A stretch of DNA of 64,000 nt from Dokdonella sp. (GCF_017744955.1 NZ_JAGIAG010000003.1:62001-126000); one strand, 5' to 3'. Shown: positions 23,159 through 31,107, counted from the first letter of the stretch. Numbers and translations are program-made. Notes: generated by a model not told the origin, from the sequence alone.

Positions 23159-24106
23159 CTACCACGTACCGCGGCGGTGATTCGTCACCCAGCGGTGCAT
23201 GCCGAGGATGTTCAGCGTCTTCATGCCGTCGAAGCCGATCCATCGCTTCACTTCGTCGCTGAACTTCACGTTGCGGTAGAGCTGGTCCCACGACTGCCCC
23301 GAGCGCACCAGGTCCAGAACCTGCTGGTGCAGGTCGACCAGGTAGCTGCGCAGCGCCGCCTGGTCGGCCTTGGTCGCGGGGCTGTAGTGGCCGACGTCGA
23401 TGACGTCGACGTCCTGCGCGGCGACCCAGTCCAGCGTCTCGATCCAGCCTGGGTAGTAGAAATCCAGGAAGTCGTTGTAGGGCATCGACTTGCTTTCGCA
23501 CACGTCGGTGCACTGCAAGGCCCTGTACTTCGGGAACAGCACCATGACCATGCTGTCGGAATGGCTCGGCGCGACCCGGTGCAGCAGCACCTTCTCGCCG
23601 CCGAGCGTGATCGTCATGTCGGTGTCGAACACGCGGTCGGGGACGGCGGTCGGCAGCTTCTCGCCGACGATCGGTTCCACCGCGCGCTGATTGGCGACGA
23701 CGATCGCGCCGTCGCGCTGGAAGACCTGCGCGCCGCTGATGTGGTCGGCGTGCGCGTGGGTGTAGACGACGTACTTGACCGGCACGTCGAAGCGCTTGCG
23801 GATCTCGTCGCGCAGCCACGTCGCGGTGCAGGTCATCGCCGGATCGATCACCAGGGCGCCCTCGCGGGTGATCAGGACCAGGCCGCTGTGGACGGCGAGG
23901 CCGGCTCCCGTCGTGTGGCGGTAGAGGTTGCCGTCGATGCGATCGAGGCCGCGCGGATTGTCGGGGCAATCGGCGGCGGTGAAGTCGGCGAGCAGCGGGC
24001 GCCCGGCGAACTTGGAACGGTCGAGCGGAACGCCGTCGTCCGCGGCATGCGCCGCGAGCGAAACCGCTCCGAGTGCCAGCAGGAACCACGCGCGCAGGAT
24101 CGACAT
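23159..24106 (-). CDS. Exported MBL-fold metallo-hydrolase
   Basis: A 315-residue protein with a signal peptide (WFLLALGAVSLAAHA). The metallo-beta-lactamase fold is shown by THAHADH (residues 116–122; HxHxDH zinc motif), VAPSHSDSM supplying the next His, and DVIDVGHYSP supplying the last. Members include lactamases, lactonases, sulphatases and many hydrolases of unknown substrate. Two pairs of Cys (CPDN; CTDVC) may form disulphides. ATG 24106 has GAGGAG before it; the longer frame from 24166 lacks an export signal. It lies in the same direction as the SnoaL-like gene. Confidence 0.85.
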   Translation of the reverse strand: MSILRAWFLLALGAVSLAAHAADDGVPLDRSKFAGRPLLADFTAADCPDNPRGLDRIDGNLYRHTTGAGLAVHSGLVLITREGALVIDPAMTCTATWLRDEIRKRFDVPVKYVVYTHAHADHISGAQVFQRDGAIVVANQRAVEPIVGEKLPTAVPDRVFDTDMTITLGGEKVLLHRVAPSHSDSMVMVLFPKYRALQCTDVCESKSMPYNDFLDFYYPGWIETLDWVAAQDVDVIDVGHYSPATKADQAALRSYLVDLHQQVLDLVRSGQSWDQLYRNVKFSDEVKRWIGFDGMKTLNILGMHRWVTNHRRGTW

Positions 24107-24519
24107 CGTTCGCTCCTCGGGAATGGGAAGGCGCTGCGTCCACCGCAATATCCGGGCCGTCGCCATCCGACGCCGGTACCTCCGTCACGAAGCGGTGTCG
24201 CCGGGGCGGCACTTGCTTGCGCGCCTGAGTGGCCAAACCTACCATCCGGCAGCATACGCGACGCGACCGGCACGGCGCCGGAATCCGACACCGGCGCGAC
24301 TCCCGCGGACTCTCGGCATCCCTCGAGCCGCGCGATGCCGGTATCGTCGAGTTCCGCGCCGGGCGGACGCCGTGCACCGCCGGCACGCGTGCGGTGGCAT
24401 GCACTCGCGCCGCGCCGGGAACTGCCGGAGCGGCGTGCCCGGCAGGCCATCCGCCCGATACCGCCGCGGCTGCGCCGGGCGAGTTCGCCGGCGGCGTCGC
24501 GGAACCTCCTGGACCGATC
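24107..24519. other. Intergenic region upstream of uvrC
   Basis: About 410 bases between two divergent genes. A frame in phase with uvrC stays open from 24229, but its translation (Arg/Ala/Gly/Pro-rich) looks like random high-GC sequence and adds 97 residues that UvrC proteins do not have. No promoter stands out clearly. No gene supported. Confidence 0.4.
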
Positions 24520-26427
24520 TTGAACACCACCACCACCGAACCCTTCGACGGCAAGACCTTCGTCCGCACCTTGACCGGCGCGCCGGGCGTCTATCGCATG
24601 TTCGACGCGCGCGGCGAACTGCTCTACGTCGGCAAGGCCGGCAATCTGAAGAAACGCGTCGGCAGCTATTTCCTGAAGCCGGCGCTGCAACCGCGCATCG
24701 CCTCGATGGTCGCGCAGATCGCGCGCATGGAGACCACCGTCACGCGCACCGAGGGCGAGGCGCTGCTGCTCGAGGCGCAGCTGATCAAGACGCTCAAGCC
24801 GCGCTACAACATCGTCCTGCGCGACGACAAGAGCTACCCCTACATCCATCTCACCGCCGGCGATTTCCCCAGGCTCGCGTTCCATCGCGGCACGCGCGGC
24901 GCGCAAGGGCGCTATTTCGGGCCGTTCCCGAGCGCCGGCGCGGTGCGCGCCAGCCTCGACCTGATCCAGAAGCTGTTCAAGATCCGCAACTGCGAGGACA
25001 GCTACTTCAGGAATCGCTCGCGGCCGTGCCTGCAGCATCAGATCAACCGCTGCACGGCGCCTTGCGTCGGGCTGGTCTCGGTCGCCGACTACGCCGACAA
25101 CGTGCGCCACGCCGAGATGTTCCTCGACGGCCGCGCCGGCGCGGTGATGGACGAACTGGTGGCGACGATGGAGCGCGCCAGCGCCGAGCTGCGCTTCGAG
25201 CGCGCGGCGCAGATCCGCGACCAGATCGCCGCGGTCAAGCGCGTGCAGGCGAACCACTACGTGCAGGGCGCCAGCGCCGACATGGACGTGATCGCGTGCA
25301 CGATCCGCGCCGGCATCGCCTGCGTCAGCGTGCTGTTCTTCCGCAACGGCGTCAGCCTCGGCTCGCGCGATTTCTTTCCGCGCCTGGCCGTCGAGGCCGA
25401 CGAGGCGGCGGTCCTCGGCTCGTTCGTCGCGCAGTACTACCTCGAGCGGCCGCTGCCGTCCGAGCTGATCGTGAGCCACGCGATCGAGGACGCCGCGCTG
25501 CTGGCCGAGGCGTTCAGCGAGCGCGCCGGGCACGCGGTCGAGGTGAAGGCGAACGTGCGCGCCGAGCGTGCGCGGTTCCGCGATCTGGCCGTGCGCAACG
25601 CCGAAGCCGCGCTGGCTTCGCGCCTGGCCAGCAGGCAGACGCTGCTGGCGCGCTTCGAGGCCTTGCGCGACCTGCTCGGTTTCGACGAGACGCCGCAGCG
25701 GATCGAATGCTTCGACATCAGCCACACGATGGGCGAAGCCACCGTGGCCTCCTGCGTGGTGTACGGGCCTGAGGGGCCGGAGAAGTCGCAATACCGGCGC
25801 TTCAACATCACCGGCATCACCGGCGGCGACGACTACGCGGCGATGCGCCAGGCGCTGCAGCGGCGCTTCCGCCGCGCGGCGGCGACGATCGAGTCGGCCG
25901 CCGAACCGGCCGCGGACGAGGCGGCGAACGGAAACGCGGCCGCGGCGAAGGTTCGCCGCGTCGACGAATCGCTGGCGAAGCTGCCCGATCTGCTGCTGAT
26001 CGACGGCGGCAAGGGACAGCTGCAGCAGGCCGTCGACGTGCTCAACGAACTCGGCCTGGAAGGCGTGCCGGTGGTCGGCGTCGCCAAGGGCGAAGCGCGC
26101 CGCGCCGGCGACGAAACCTTGATCCTGGCGCGTTCCGGCCGCACCCTGTGGCCTGGGCCGGAATCGCTGGCCTCGCATCTGATCCAGAGCGTGCGCGACG
26201 AAGCGCACCGTTTCGCGATCACCGGCCACCGCGGCCGTCGCGAGAAGGCACGCGAAACGAGTACCCTGGAAGAAATCGCCGGCGTCGGCGCACGTCGGCG
26301 CTCCGCCCTGCTCCGGCATTTCGGCGGAATCAGCGGACTGTCGAAGGCGGGCATCGAGGAACTCATGCAAGTGAAAGGCATCAGTCGAGATCTGGCCGAA
26401 CGGATCTATGCGAGTTTCCATGGATGA
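24520..26427 (+). CDS. uvrC: Excinuclease ABC subunit C
   Basis: The nuclease subunit of nucleotide excision repair. Domains in order: GIY-YIG nuclease (GVYRMFDARGELLYVGKAG near residue 20), a Cys-containing segment (IRNCEDSYFRNRSRPC), UVR motif (LRFERAAQIRDQIAAVKRVQ), RNase H-like endonuclease (ECFDISHTMGEATVASCVVY and LLLIDGGKGQL) and two C-terminal helix-hairpin-helix motifs (LEEIAGVGARRRSALLRHFG; MQVKGISRDLAERIYASF). TTG at 24520 is chosen because homology begins there; it gives 635 residues. The only ATG in frame, at 24229, would add 97 residues. A low-complexity Ala/Glu insert follows RRAAATIESA. pgsA overlaps the 3' end. Confidence 0.93.
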   Translation: MNTTTTEPFDGKTFVRTLTGAPGVYRMFDARGELLYVGKAGNLKKRVGSYFLKPALQPRIASMVAQIARMETTVTRTEGEALLLEAQLIKTLKPRYNIVLRDDKSYPYIHLTAGDFPRLAFHRGTRGAQGRYFGPFPSAGAVRASLDLIQKLFKIRNCEDSYFRNRSRPCLQHQINRCTAPCVGLVSVADYADNVRHAEMFLDGRAGAVMDELVATMERASAELRFERAAQIRDQIAAVKRVQANHYVQGASADMDVIACTIRAGIACVSVLFFRNGVSLGSRDFFPRLAVEADEAAVLGSFVAQYYLERPLPSELIVSHAIEDAALLAEAFSERAGHAVEVKANVRAERARFRDLAVRNAEAALASRLASRQTLLARFEALRDLLGFDETPQRIECFDISHTMGEATVASCVVYGPEGPEKSQYRRFNITGITGGDDYAAMRQALQRRFRRAAATIESAAEPAADEAANGNAAAAKVRRVDESLAKLPDLLLIDGGKGQLQQAVDVLNELGLEGVPVVGVAKGEARRAGDETLILARSGRTLWPGPESLASHLIQSVRDEAHRFAITGHRGRREKARETSTLEEIAGVGARRRSALLRHFGGISGLSKAGIEELMQVKGISRDLAERIYASFHG

Positions 26428-27004
26428 AGCACCGCGTCCCTCCGCGAAGATCACCATCCCGACCGCGCTGACGCTGTTCCGCATCGCGCTGCTGCCGGTG
26501 ATGGTGCTGGTGTTCTACGCCCCGTTCCGCGGCTCCAACATCGCCGCCGCGGTGATCTTCGTCTTCGCCGCGCTGACCGACTGGCTCGACGGCTGGATCG
26601 CGCGCCGCTACGACATGATGTCCGCGTTCGGCGCCTTCCTCGATCCGGTCGCCGACAAGCTGATGGTCGCGGTCACGTTGTTCCTGCTGGTGCAGGACAA
26701 TCCGCAGCCGCTGCTGGCGGTGACGGCCGCGGTCATCGTCGGCCGCGAGATCAGCATCTCCGCACTGCGCGAATGGATGGCCGAGATCGGCCAGCGCGCG
26801 ACGGTGCGCGTCGCCACCATCGGCAAGATCAAGACGGTGATGCAGGTCGTCGCGATCGTCGTGCTGCTGCATCAGCGCGATTTCCAGGAGCTGCGCTACT
26901 ACCGCATCGGCGAAGGCCTGCTGGTGATCGCCGCGGTCCTGACGATCTGGTCCGGCCTGCAGTACGTGCGCGCCGCCTGGCCGATCCTGCGCGACCACAA
27001 GTAG
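26408..27004 (+). CDS. pgsA: CDP-diacylglycerol–glycerol-3-phosphate 3-phosphatidyltransferase
   Basis: A 198-residue inner-membrane enzyme making phosphatidylglycerol phosphate. It has the CDP-alcohol phosphotransferase signature: DWLDGWIARRY followed by GAFLDPVADK (pattern D..DG..AR........G...D...D), with several hydrophobic helices around it. The gene overlaps uvrC by 20 bases. An ATG at 26420 (MDEAPRPS) is an alternative start. Two tRNA genes follow, as in many related genomes. Confidence 0.95.
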   Translation: MRVSMDEAPRPSAKITIPTALTLFRIALLPVMVLVFYAPFRGSNIAAAVIFVFAALTDWLDGWIARRYDMMSAFGAFLDPVADKLMVAVTLFLLVQDNPQPLLAVTAAVIVGREISISALREWMAEIGQRATVRVATIGKIKTVMQVVAIVVLLHQRDFQELRYYRIGEGLLVIAAVLTIWSGLQYVRAAWPILRDHK

Positions 27005-27146
27005 CACGAGCGGAATGTTCCTGCTGCCATGCTTTTCTTGAGAAGTGCGGCCATGGATGGCCGCGGGTAGACGATCCGACGCTGCGCCGCGAAGGTTCGT
27101 ACGACCCTCGCAGATGACGGCGATTCACGACGAATCGCAAAAACTA

Positions 27147-27174
27147 TTGACTCTGCGGCGTCAAACCGTAATAT
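27147..27174 (+). promoter_or_regulatory. Sigma-70 promoter for tRNA-Gly
   Basis: A TTGACT -35 at 27147–27152 and TAATAT -10 at 27169–27174 with a 16-base spacer, ending 11 bases before the tRNA. GCGC just after the -10 box is a discriminator typical of stable-RNA promoters. Confidence 0.75.
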
Positions 27175-27185
27175 GCGCGTCCCAC

Positions 27186-27261
<76 letters not shown>

Positions 27262-27270
27262 GATTGCAGT

Positions 27271-27301
27271 CGAAGCCCCGGTACGCCGGGGCTTCGTTTT
27301 T
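27271..27301 (+). terminator. Intrinsic terminator after tRNA-Gly
   Basis: Eleven-base perfect stem CGAAGCCCCGG (27271–27281) and CCGGGGCTTCG (27286–27296) with a TACG loop, then a run of five T. It should end the tRNA-Gly transcript, so tRNA-Cys probably has its own promoter. Confidence 0.92.
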
Positions 27302-27411
27302 CTGCATCGAGGTGGTCATGCGCGGTCGTGAGATCGCGCGAGCGCGAGCCAGGATCGGCGAGCGGATGGCACTCCACGGACGGTGGTTGTCGAAGCAACG
27401 TGTTCGCCGCC

Positions 27412-27485
27412 GGCCTGGTGGCAGAGTGGTCATGCAGCGGACTGCAAATCCGTGTACGCCGGTTCGATTCCGACCCAGGCCTCCA
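27412..27485 (+). tRNA. tRNA-Cys (anticodon GCA)
   Basis: A 74-base cloverleaf: acceptor GGCCTGG pairs with CCAGGCC, the anticodon loop CTGCAAA gives GCA, and the T loop is TTCGATT. CCA is encoded at 27483–27485. It lies 110 bases after the terminator of tRNA-Gly. Confidence 0.96.
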
Positions 27486-27865
27486 GCGCGCTCGACGACT
27501 CGGCCGAGCCGTCGTCCCCCGCCATCGCGATGGCTTCGGGCCCTATCGTAGACATCCCTTCCGCACGACTTCTCGTGCGACGCGCGATCCTCCGCAGATT
27601 CGCATCGCCTCGTCGCCGCCTGGCTTCGCGGTGATTTTTTTCCGACGACTCGCCCTCGTCCGCAGCGTCTTCGCTCCCGGTCGCGCATTCCCGCCGCGCG
27701 CGCGGTTGCGCCGATGTCGTCCGCCTCTTCCGCGTCAATCCGGATCGTTCCTCCGCGCATACGTGCAGCATTCCGTCGCAGGCATCCGTTTCGGGGAGGG
27801 CGAAACGCATGCAGTCGCGGTAGGCTGCGTGTCCTCGACTTCCCTCGAACGACTCGGAGAACGGC
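27486..27865. other. Non-coding stretch downstream of tRNA-Cys
   Basis: About 380 bases with only shadow frames in both strands. No integrase remnant and no copy of a tRNA 3' end was found. A T-rich run at 27633–27641 has no strong stem before it. I see no supported gene. Confidence 0.4.
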
Positions 27866-28132
27866 ATGGCTGGCGAACAAGAGTGGCGGATGTATGAAGT
27901 TCAGAACATGGGCGAACGCATCGTGGTGCAGGCCGCGCTGCGGTCGCTGCTGGCCAGCCATCCCGATCCTGCCGCTCTGCGGACGATCTGGGCGCAGCTC
28001 ATGACGCAGATGTGGCAGGAGTATCCGGCCGTGTTCGGCAACATTCCGCAGGCCGAGAAGGAGCTGCTGGTGCAGTCGATGCAGCGCGCGCTGGCGGCGT
28101 ACGAAACGCATCTGCCGCCGGTGGCGGAGTAA
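27866..28132 (+). CDS. Small protein of unknown function
   Basis: An 88-residue acidic, probably cytoplasmic protein starting at ATG 27866 behind a CGGAGAACGG site. It is predicted largely helical: VQAALRSLLASHPDPAALRTIWAQ, a MWQEYPAVFGNIPQAEKELL segment, and SMQRALAAYETHL. No signal peptide or membrane helix. Codon usage is like the neighbouring genes. I do not recognise a family. It stands alone, with non-coding DNA on both sides. Confidence 0.65.
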   Translation: MAGEQEWRMYEVQNMGERIVVQAALRSLLASHPDPAALRTIWAQLMTQMWQEYPAVFGNIPQAEKELLVQSMQRALAAYETHLPPVAE

Positions 28133-28444
28133 GCGCATCGCTTGCCGAGCGAGCGCGTCCGGATCGGCTGCTGCTCGCTCGGTACGCGCCGCGTACCGGA
28201 ACACGCTCATGCGAAGAAGCCCGTGCGGGCATCGCGGCGGGCTCGATGATGGCGAACCGGCACGCGTCGCAGGAACGACTGGTCTCGCGCGCGCAGCGCA
28301 ACGCGTCGCACGCGACCTGCTCACGGCCGGATCGGCCCATCTGAAGAGCCACGGCGGTGGAAGCCGCGGCACGTCGTGCCTGCGCGGCATGCCTTCCCGC
28401 ATGAGGCATCATCCGACGCAGTGTCCTAGGAGGCCGAAATCCCC
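28133..28444. other. Intergenic stretch before the MAPEG gene
   Basis: About 310 bases with only short shadow frames. AGGAGG at about 28430 is the ribosome site of the next gene. No other feature is supported. Confidence 0.4.
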
Positions 28445-28831
28445 ATGAACTACGTACACATCGTCGCGGTGCTGGCCGTTCTGCAGTTCTTTCTGTTCGG
28501 CATCCTGGTCGGCCGGGCCAGGGCGAAGTACGGGATCAAGGCGCCCGCCACCAGCGGCCACGAGATGTTCGAACGCGCCTTCCGCGTGCACGCCAATACG
28601 CTCGAGCAGCTCGTCGCGTTCCTGCCGGCGCTGCTGCTCGCCAGCGCGTATTGGCCCGATGCGATCGTTGCCGGCGCCGGCGTCGTCTATCTGGCCGGCC
28701 GGTTTCTCTATCGGCAGCACTACCTCGCCGATCCCGCCAAGCGCGGCCCCGGCTACGTGTTGACGGTGCTGCCCACCGTCGGACTCCTCGCGGCGGTATT
28801 GGTCGGCGCCGTCACTCGTGGCGCAATCTGA
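28445..28831 (+). CDS. MAPEG-family membrane protein
   Basis: A 128-residue inner-membrane protein with about four hydrophobic helices. The family motif is in the second segment: FERAFRVHANTLEQLVAFLP, the ERxxxxHxNxxE signature of membrane-associated proteins in eicosanoid and glutathione metabolism, and the third helix has GRFLYRQHYL with the conserved Arg/Tyr. Bacterial members include glutathione transferases or peroxidases and many uncharacterised proteins. A strong AGGAGG site precedes the ATG. Confidence 0.9.
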   Translation: MNYVHIVAVLAVLQFFLFGILVGRARAKYGIKAPATSGHEMFERAFRVHANTLEQLVAFLPALLLASAYWPDAIVAGAGVVYLAGRFLYRQHYLADPAKRGPGYVLTVLPTVGLLAAVLVGAVTRGAI

Positions 28832-28891
28832 CTCCTCGGCCTCGCGACGTCACCAGTCAGACCATTGTTCGGCCGCCTTCGGAGCACCGGA

Positions 28892-29266
28892 ATGCCGTCA
28901 CCCTCTTCCCGGAAATCGTCGCCGCCCGAATGGGTCGAGCGCTTCACCGCGGCGCTGCCAGCCGATCCGCGCATCGTGCGCAAGCCGATGTTCGGCTACC
29001 CCGCCGCCTTCGCCGAAGGCAATCTGGTGTGCAGTTTGTACCAGGACGCGGTCGTCGTCCGGCTCGGCAAGGACGGCGCCGCTCGTGCCGTCGCAGAGCA
29101 CGGCGCACGGCAGTTCGCGCCGATGCCCGGCCGCACCATGACGGGGTACGTGCTGGTGCCGCCGACTGATGCCGAGCAGCAGGAAACCCTCGCCACCTGG
29201 CTTCGGCAGGCGCTGGACTTCACGCTGACGCTGCCGAAGAAGGCGCCCGCGAAATCGCCTCGCTGA
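28892..29266 (+). CDS. TfoX N-terminal-domain protein
   Basis: A 124-residue cytoplasmic protein with the TfoX/Sxy N-terminal domain only: VRKPMFGYPAAFAEGNLVCS followed by VVVRLGKDGAARAV and GRTMTGYVLVPP. Full-length TfoX controls natural competence; short single-domain members like this are of unknown function. ATG 28892 has GGAG upstream; an in-frame ATG at 28865 adds nine non-conserved residues. The Lys/Pro-rich tail ends the protein. Confidence 0.85.
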   Translation: MPSPSSRKSSPPEWVERFTAALPADPRIVRKPMFGYPAAFAEGNLVCSLYQDAVVVRLGKDGAARAVAEHGARQFAPMPGRTMTGYVLVPPTDAEQQETLATWLRQALDFTLTLPKKAPAKSPR

Positions 29267-29300
29267 GCGCCACGGCGAGCCGAATCGCGGGACTTCCCGC

Positions 29301-29759
29301 TCAAGCCTTGCGCAACCGCTCGATCCACGTGTCGACGCCGGCCCGCGCCAGCGCGACCACTTTCTCGAAATCGGCGTGGTTGCCGTAGTACGGATCGGGC
29401 ACCTCGTCATCGCCGAGGAACAGCCGCGGTTCCGCGCCGCCGGAGTCCGGACGCGCGCGTTCCAGCGCGCGCAGGTTGACGCGATCCATCGCCAGCACGT
29501 AGTCGTAGCGCTCGAAGTCGGCGCGCACGACCTGGCGTGCGCGATGCCCGGCCAGCGGATATCCGTACCCTTCGGCGACGGCGATCGAGCGCGGATCGGC
29601 CGCGTCGCCGACGTGATAGCCCTCGGTCCCCGCCGACGCGACCTCGATCGCCAAACCCGCCCGCGCGAACTCGACGCGCGCGACCGCTTCGACCGTCGGC
29701 GAGCGGCAGATGTTGCCCATGCAGACGAACAAAATTGCCGGATTCTCTTTAATATTCAT
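29301..29759 (-). CDS. Low-molecular-weight protein tyrosine phosphatase
   Basis: A 152-residue phosphatase with the active-site loop CMGNICRS, nucleophile Cys13 and Arg19, and the general acid in DPYYG near residue 122. Bacterial members act on tyrosine kinases controlling exopolysaccharide, or on arginine phosphate. No kinase or polysaccharide cluster is adjacent. The gene ends convergently with the TfoX-domain gene and its 5' end abuts the AT-rich island at 29760. Confidence 0.94.
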   Translation of the reverse strand: MNIKENPAILFVCMGNICRSPTVEAVARVEFARAGLAIEVASAGTEGYHVGDAADPRSIAVAEGYGYPLAGHRARQVVRADFERYDYVLAMDRVNLRALERARPDSGGAEPRLFLGDDEVPDPYYGNHADFEKVVALARAGVDTWIERLRKA

Positions 29760-29804
29760 GCTCTTATAGTTTACTTCCAGTCACAAAAAAAAACATGCAA
29801 AAAC

Positions 29805-30023
29805 ATGCAAATGCAACATAATGAAATAAAGCCGTGTAAGGCTGAACCAAAGGCGTTTTCGCCCATCGTCAGAAAATTCCTACGCGGCACTGAGCGACCA
29901 ATCTTATGTTGCATCGTCATACTACTCATGAGTAGTATGACGGTGGGCTTCTGGCAAAGCCCTGAGTTCTCACACAGCTGGCCTCAGAAAGATTCGTTCG
30001 ATTCAATTAATGCGATCGCTTGA
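29805..30023 (+). CDS. Small predicted membrane protein, unknown
   Basis: A 72-residue open frame starting MQMQHNEIKP, with a basic segment (IVRKFLRGTERP) followed by one hydrophobic helix (ILCCIVILLMSSMTVGFW) and a short polar tail. It lacks a clear ribosome site, and a second ATG two codons later is equally possible. It is the first of three AT-rich genes in a row. The 28-base palindrome at 29915–29942 lies inside it and encodes part of the hydrophobic helix. It may be a real small protein or only an open frame around the palindrome. Confidence 0.4.
   Translation: MQMQHNEIKPCKAEPKAFSPIVRKFLRGTERPILCCIVILLMSSMTVGFWQSPEFSHSWPQKDSFDSINAIA
29915..29942. repeat. 28-base perfect palindrome
   Basis: The half-site CGTCATACTACTCA (29915–29928) is followed immediately by its exact reverse complement (29929–29942), with no loop. 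The bases just outside do not pair. No T-run follows, so it is not an ordinary terminator. It could be an operator for a dimeric regulator, a recombination or resolution site, or an RNA hairpin within a gene. Confidence 0.85.
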
Positions 30024-30036
30024 TATCAAATATCAA

Positions 30037-30058
30037 TTAATATAGGGAGATATATTAA
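30037..30058 (+). promoter_or_regulatory. Hairpin presenting the ribosome site in its loop
   Basis: Perfect eight-base arms TTAATATA (30037–30044) and TATATTAA (30051–30058) enclose GGGAGA (30045–30050), the Shine-Dalgarno sequence of the gene whose ATG follows directly at 30059. An all-AU stem next to the start codon could act as a temperature- or structure-sensitive control of translation. Confidence 0.6.
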
Positions 30059-30268
30059 ATGAATAAGATTAAGATCGCAACTATAACAGTACTTATGGCG
30101 TTATCAACTTATGCCCTGGCTGATGATATAATGATAATCCGAGATCAGGGGATACGATATACATTCACCTGCCAATCCCAATGCGTGCTTAATCTATACT
30201 CCGGAGGTGGATGGAGCGTAACCGACAGAGGCGGCGGGAGCGTCTACTACGTTCTTATGGCCGAATAA
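30059..30268 (+). CDS. Small exported protein, unknown
   Basis: A 69-residue protein: signal peptide MNKIKIATITVLMALSTYALA, then a mature part of about 48 residues with two Cys (TCQSQC) that could form a disulphide, and a Gly-rich, aromatic end (YSGGGWSVTDRGGGSVYYVL). The mature part looks like a small beta-rich domain. No family recognised. The ribosome site GGGAGA lies in a hairpin loop just before ATG. AT-rich codons mark it as part of the island, and it may be co-transcribed with the genes either side. Confidence 0.7.
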   Translation: MNKIKIATITVLMALSTYALADDIMIIRDQGIRYTFTCQSQCVLNLYSGGGWSVTDRGGGSVYYVLMAE

Positions 30269-30303
30269 ATTAATTCGCAGCTTCTTTAAGTTGACATTTT
30301 AAC

Positions 30304-30999
30304 ATGAAAAAAATTCATAAATTGACGATTTCAGCTCTCCTAATTGCAGCTGCAGCGACGGCTGGAATCTTAATTTATATGAATCGATCTACGTTACCTG
30401 CACAGAAAATTGACCGCGGGGTGGATGCCCCGCGGTCAACTGTTTTTTCCGATGAGCAAGTCATTCCCGTTGAGAAGGAGCCGGCAAACATCTCTGGCCA
30501 GGCCAATGATGAGGGCGGCGGATCCTCCATAAGGAAGGCTCCTGCGAACAAGCCGGCCGCCCTTATTTTGAATTCAGAGAAATCACTAGTTGCTGAAATT
30601 GACGGAAATCAAGGTATTGATGTTAGAGTTTCGACTTCTTTAATGATGGGTAAGAAATTCGGCGATTTCATGGAGCGCCTTTCGCTAGAATCCTCGAGCG
30701 TACCTTTGGCTCGCGATATCACTGATTTATATACCCATGCAGCAGATGAGGCGAACGCCGCTGTTGACAACTCAATTAATATCAATATTGCGTGCGGCAT
30801 GGTCGTCTGTGGCGTATCGGCCACTGCGCCGACGAAAGATGCATTTGAAGCATGGTTCAAAGCTTTTGTTGAAAACCAATCGGCTCGCCCTAATGCGGCT
30901 GGGCGGTACGACATGGTTCTCGACAACGGCAGTGTCGAGTATAGGATCATCTTTTCTACCGATCCGCAAAAAAACCAGGTAATTGCACCGTCGAACTAA
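30304..30999 (+). CDS. Membrane-anchored or exported protein, unknown
   Basis: A 231-residue protein. The N-terminus has Lys residues and a hydrophobic helix (LTISALLIAAAATAGILIYM), either an anchor or signal. A low-complexity linker of about 60 residues follows, then a domain with ACGMVVCG (possible disulphide), DAFEAWFKAFVEN and VEYRIIFSTD. No family recognised. TTGACA sits 13 bases before the ATG, and no ribosome site is clear. A terminator-like hairpin lies inside the gene at 30410–30447, which might limit its expression. Composition is AT-rich like its island neighbours. Confidence 0.65.
   Translation: MKKIHKLTISALLIAAAATAGILIYMNRSTLPAQKIDRGVDAPRSTVFSDEQVIPVEKEPANISGQANDEGGGSSIRKAPANKPAALILNSEKSLVAEIDGNQGIDVRVSTSLMMGKKFGDFMERLSLESSSVPLARDITDLYTHAADEANAAVDNSININIACGMVVCGVSATAPTKDAFEAWFKAFVENQSARPNAAGRYDMVLDNGSVEYRIIFSTDPQKNQVIAPSN
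30410..30447 (+). terminator. Terminator-like hairpin inside a coding region
   Basis: Perfect 12-base arms TTGACCGCGGGG (30410–30421) and CCCCGCGGTCAA (30428–30439) with a TGGATG loop, followed by CTGTTTTTT (30440–30448). This is the form of a rho-independent terminator, yet it lies about 106 bases inside the open frame that starts at 30304. It may attenuate transcription, or the frame upstream of it may not be a real gene start. Confidence 0.7.
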
Positions 31000-31107
31000 G
31001 CTTGCTCGGTTAGTTTCGTCGGTCAACTACCCTCAATTGTCAGCAGCGCCCCAGTTTGAAATTTCGGGCCGCGGCTGACGCTTCTTGTAGGCGTCACGCG
31101 CAGCGAC

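Larger units (their letters stand above)
29760..31020. other. AT-rich genomic island
   Basis: The DNA switches sharply from GC-rich to AT-rich just upstream of the phosphatase start and returns to GC-rich near 31,020. It carries three same-strand unknown genes (29805, 30059, 30304), all with unusual codon use for this genome, plus a 28-base perfect palindrome and two other strong hairpins. No integrase, transposase or flanking direct repeat was recognised. It looks horizontally acquired. The gene fragments at 31108–31696 may be part of the same disturbed region. Confidence 0.8.

Noticed and set aside
30285..30303. TTGACA as a -35 box for the gene at 30304
   Set aside because: It lies only 13 bases before the ATG with no -10 in between, so it cannot be the promoter of that start codon; it is noted only as sequence context.
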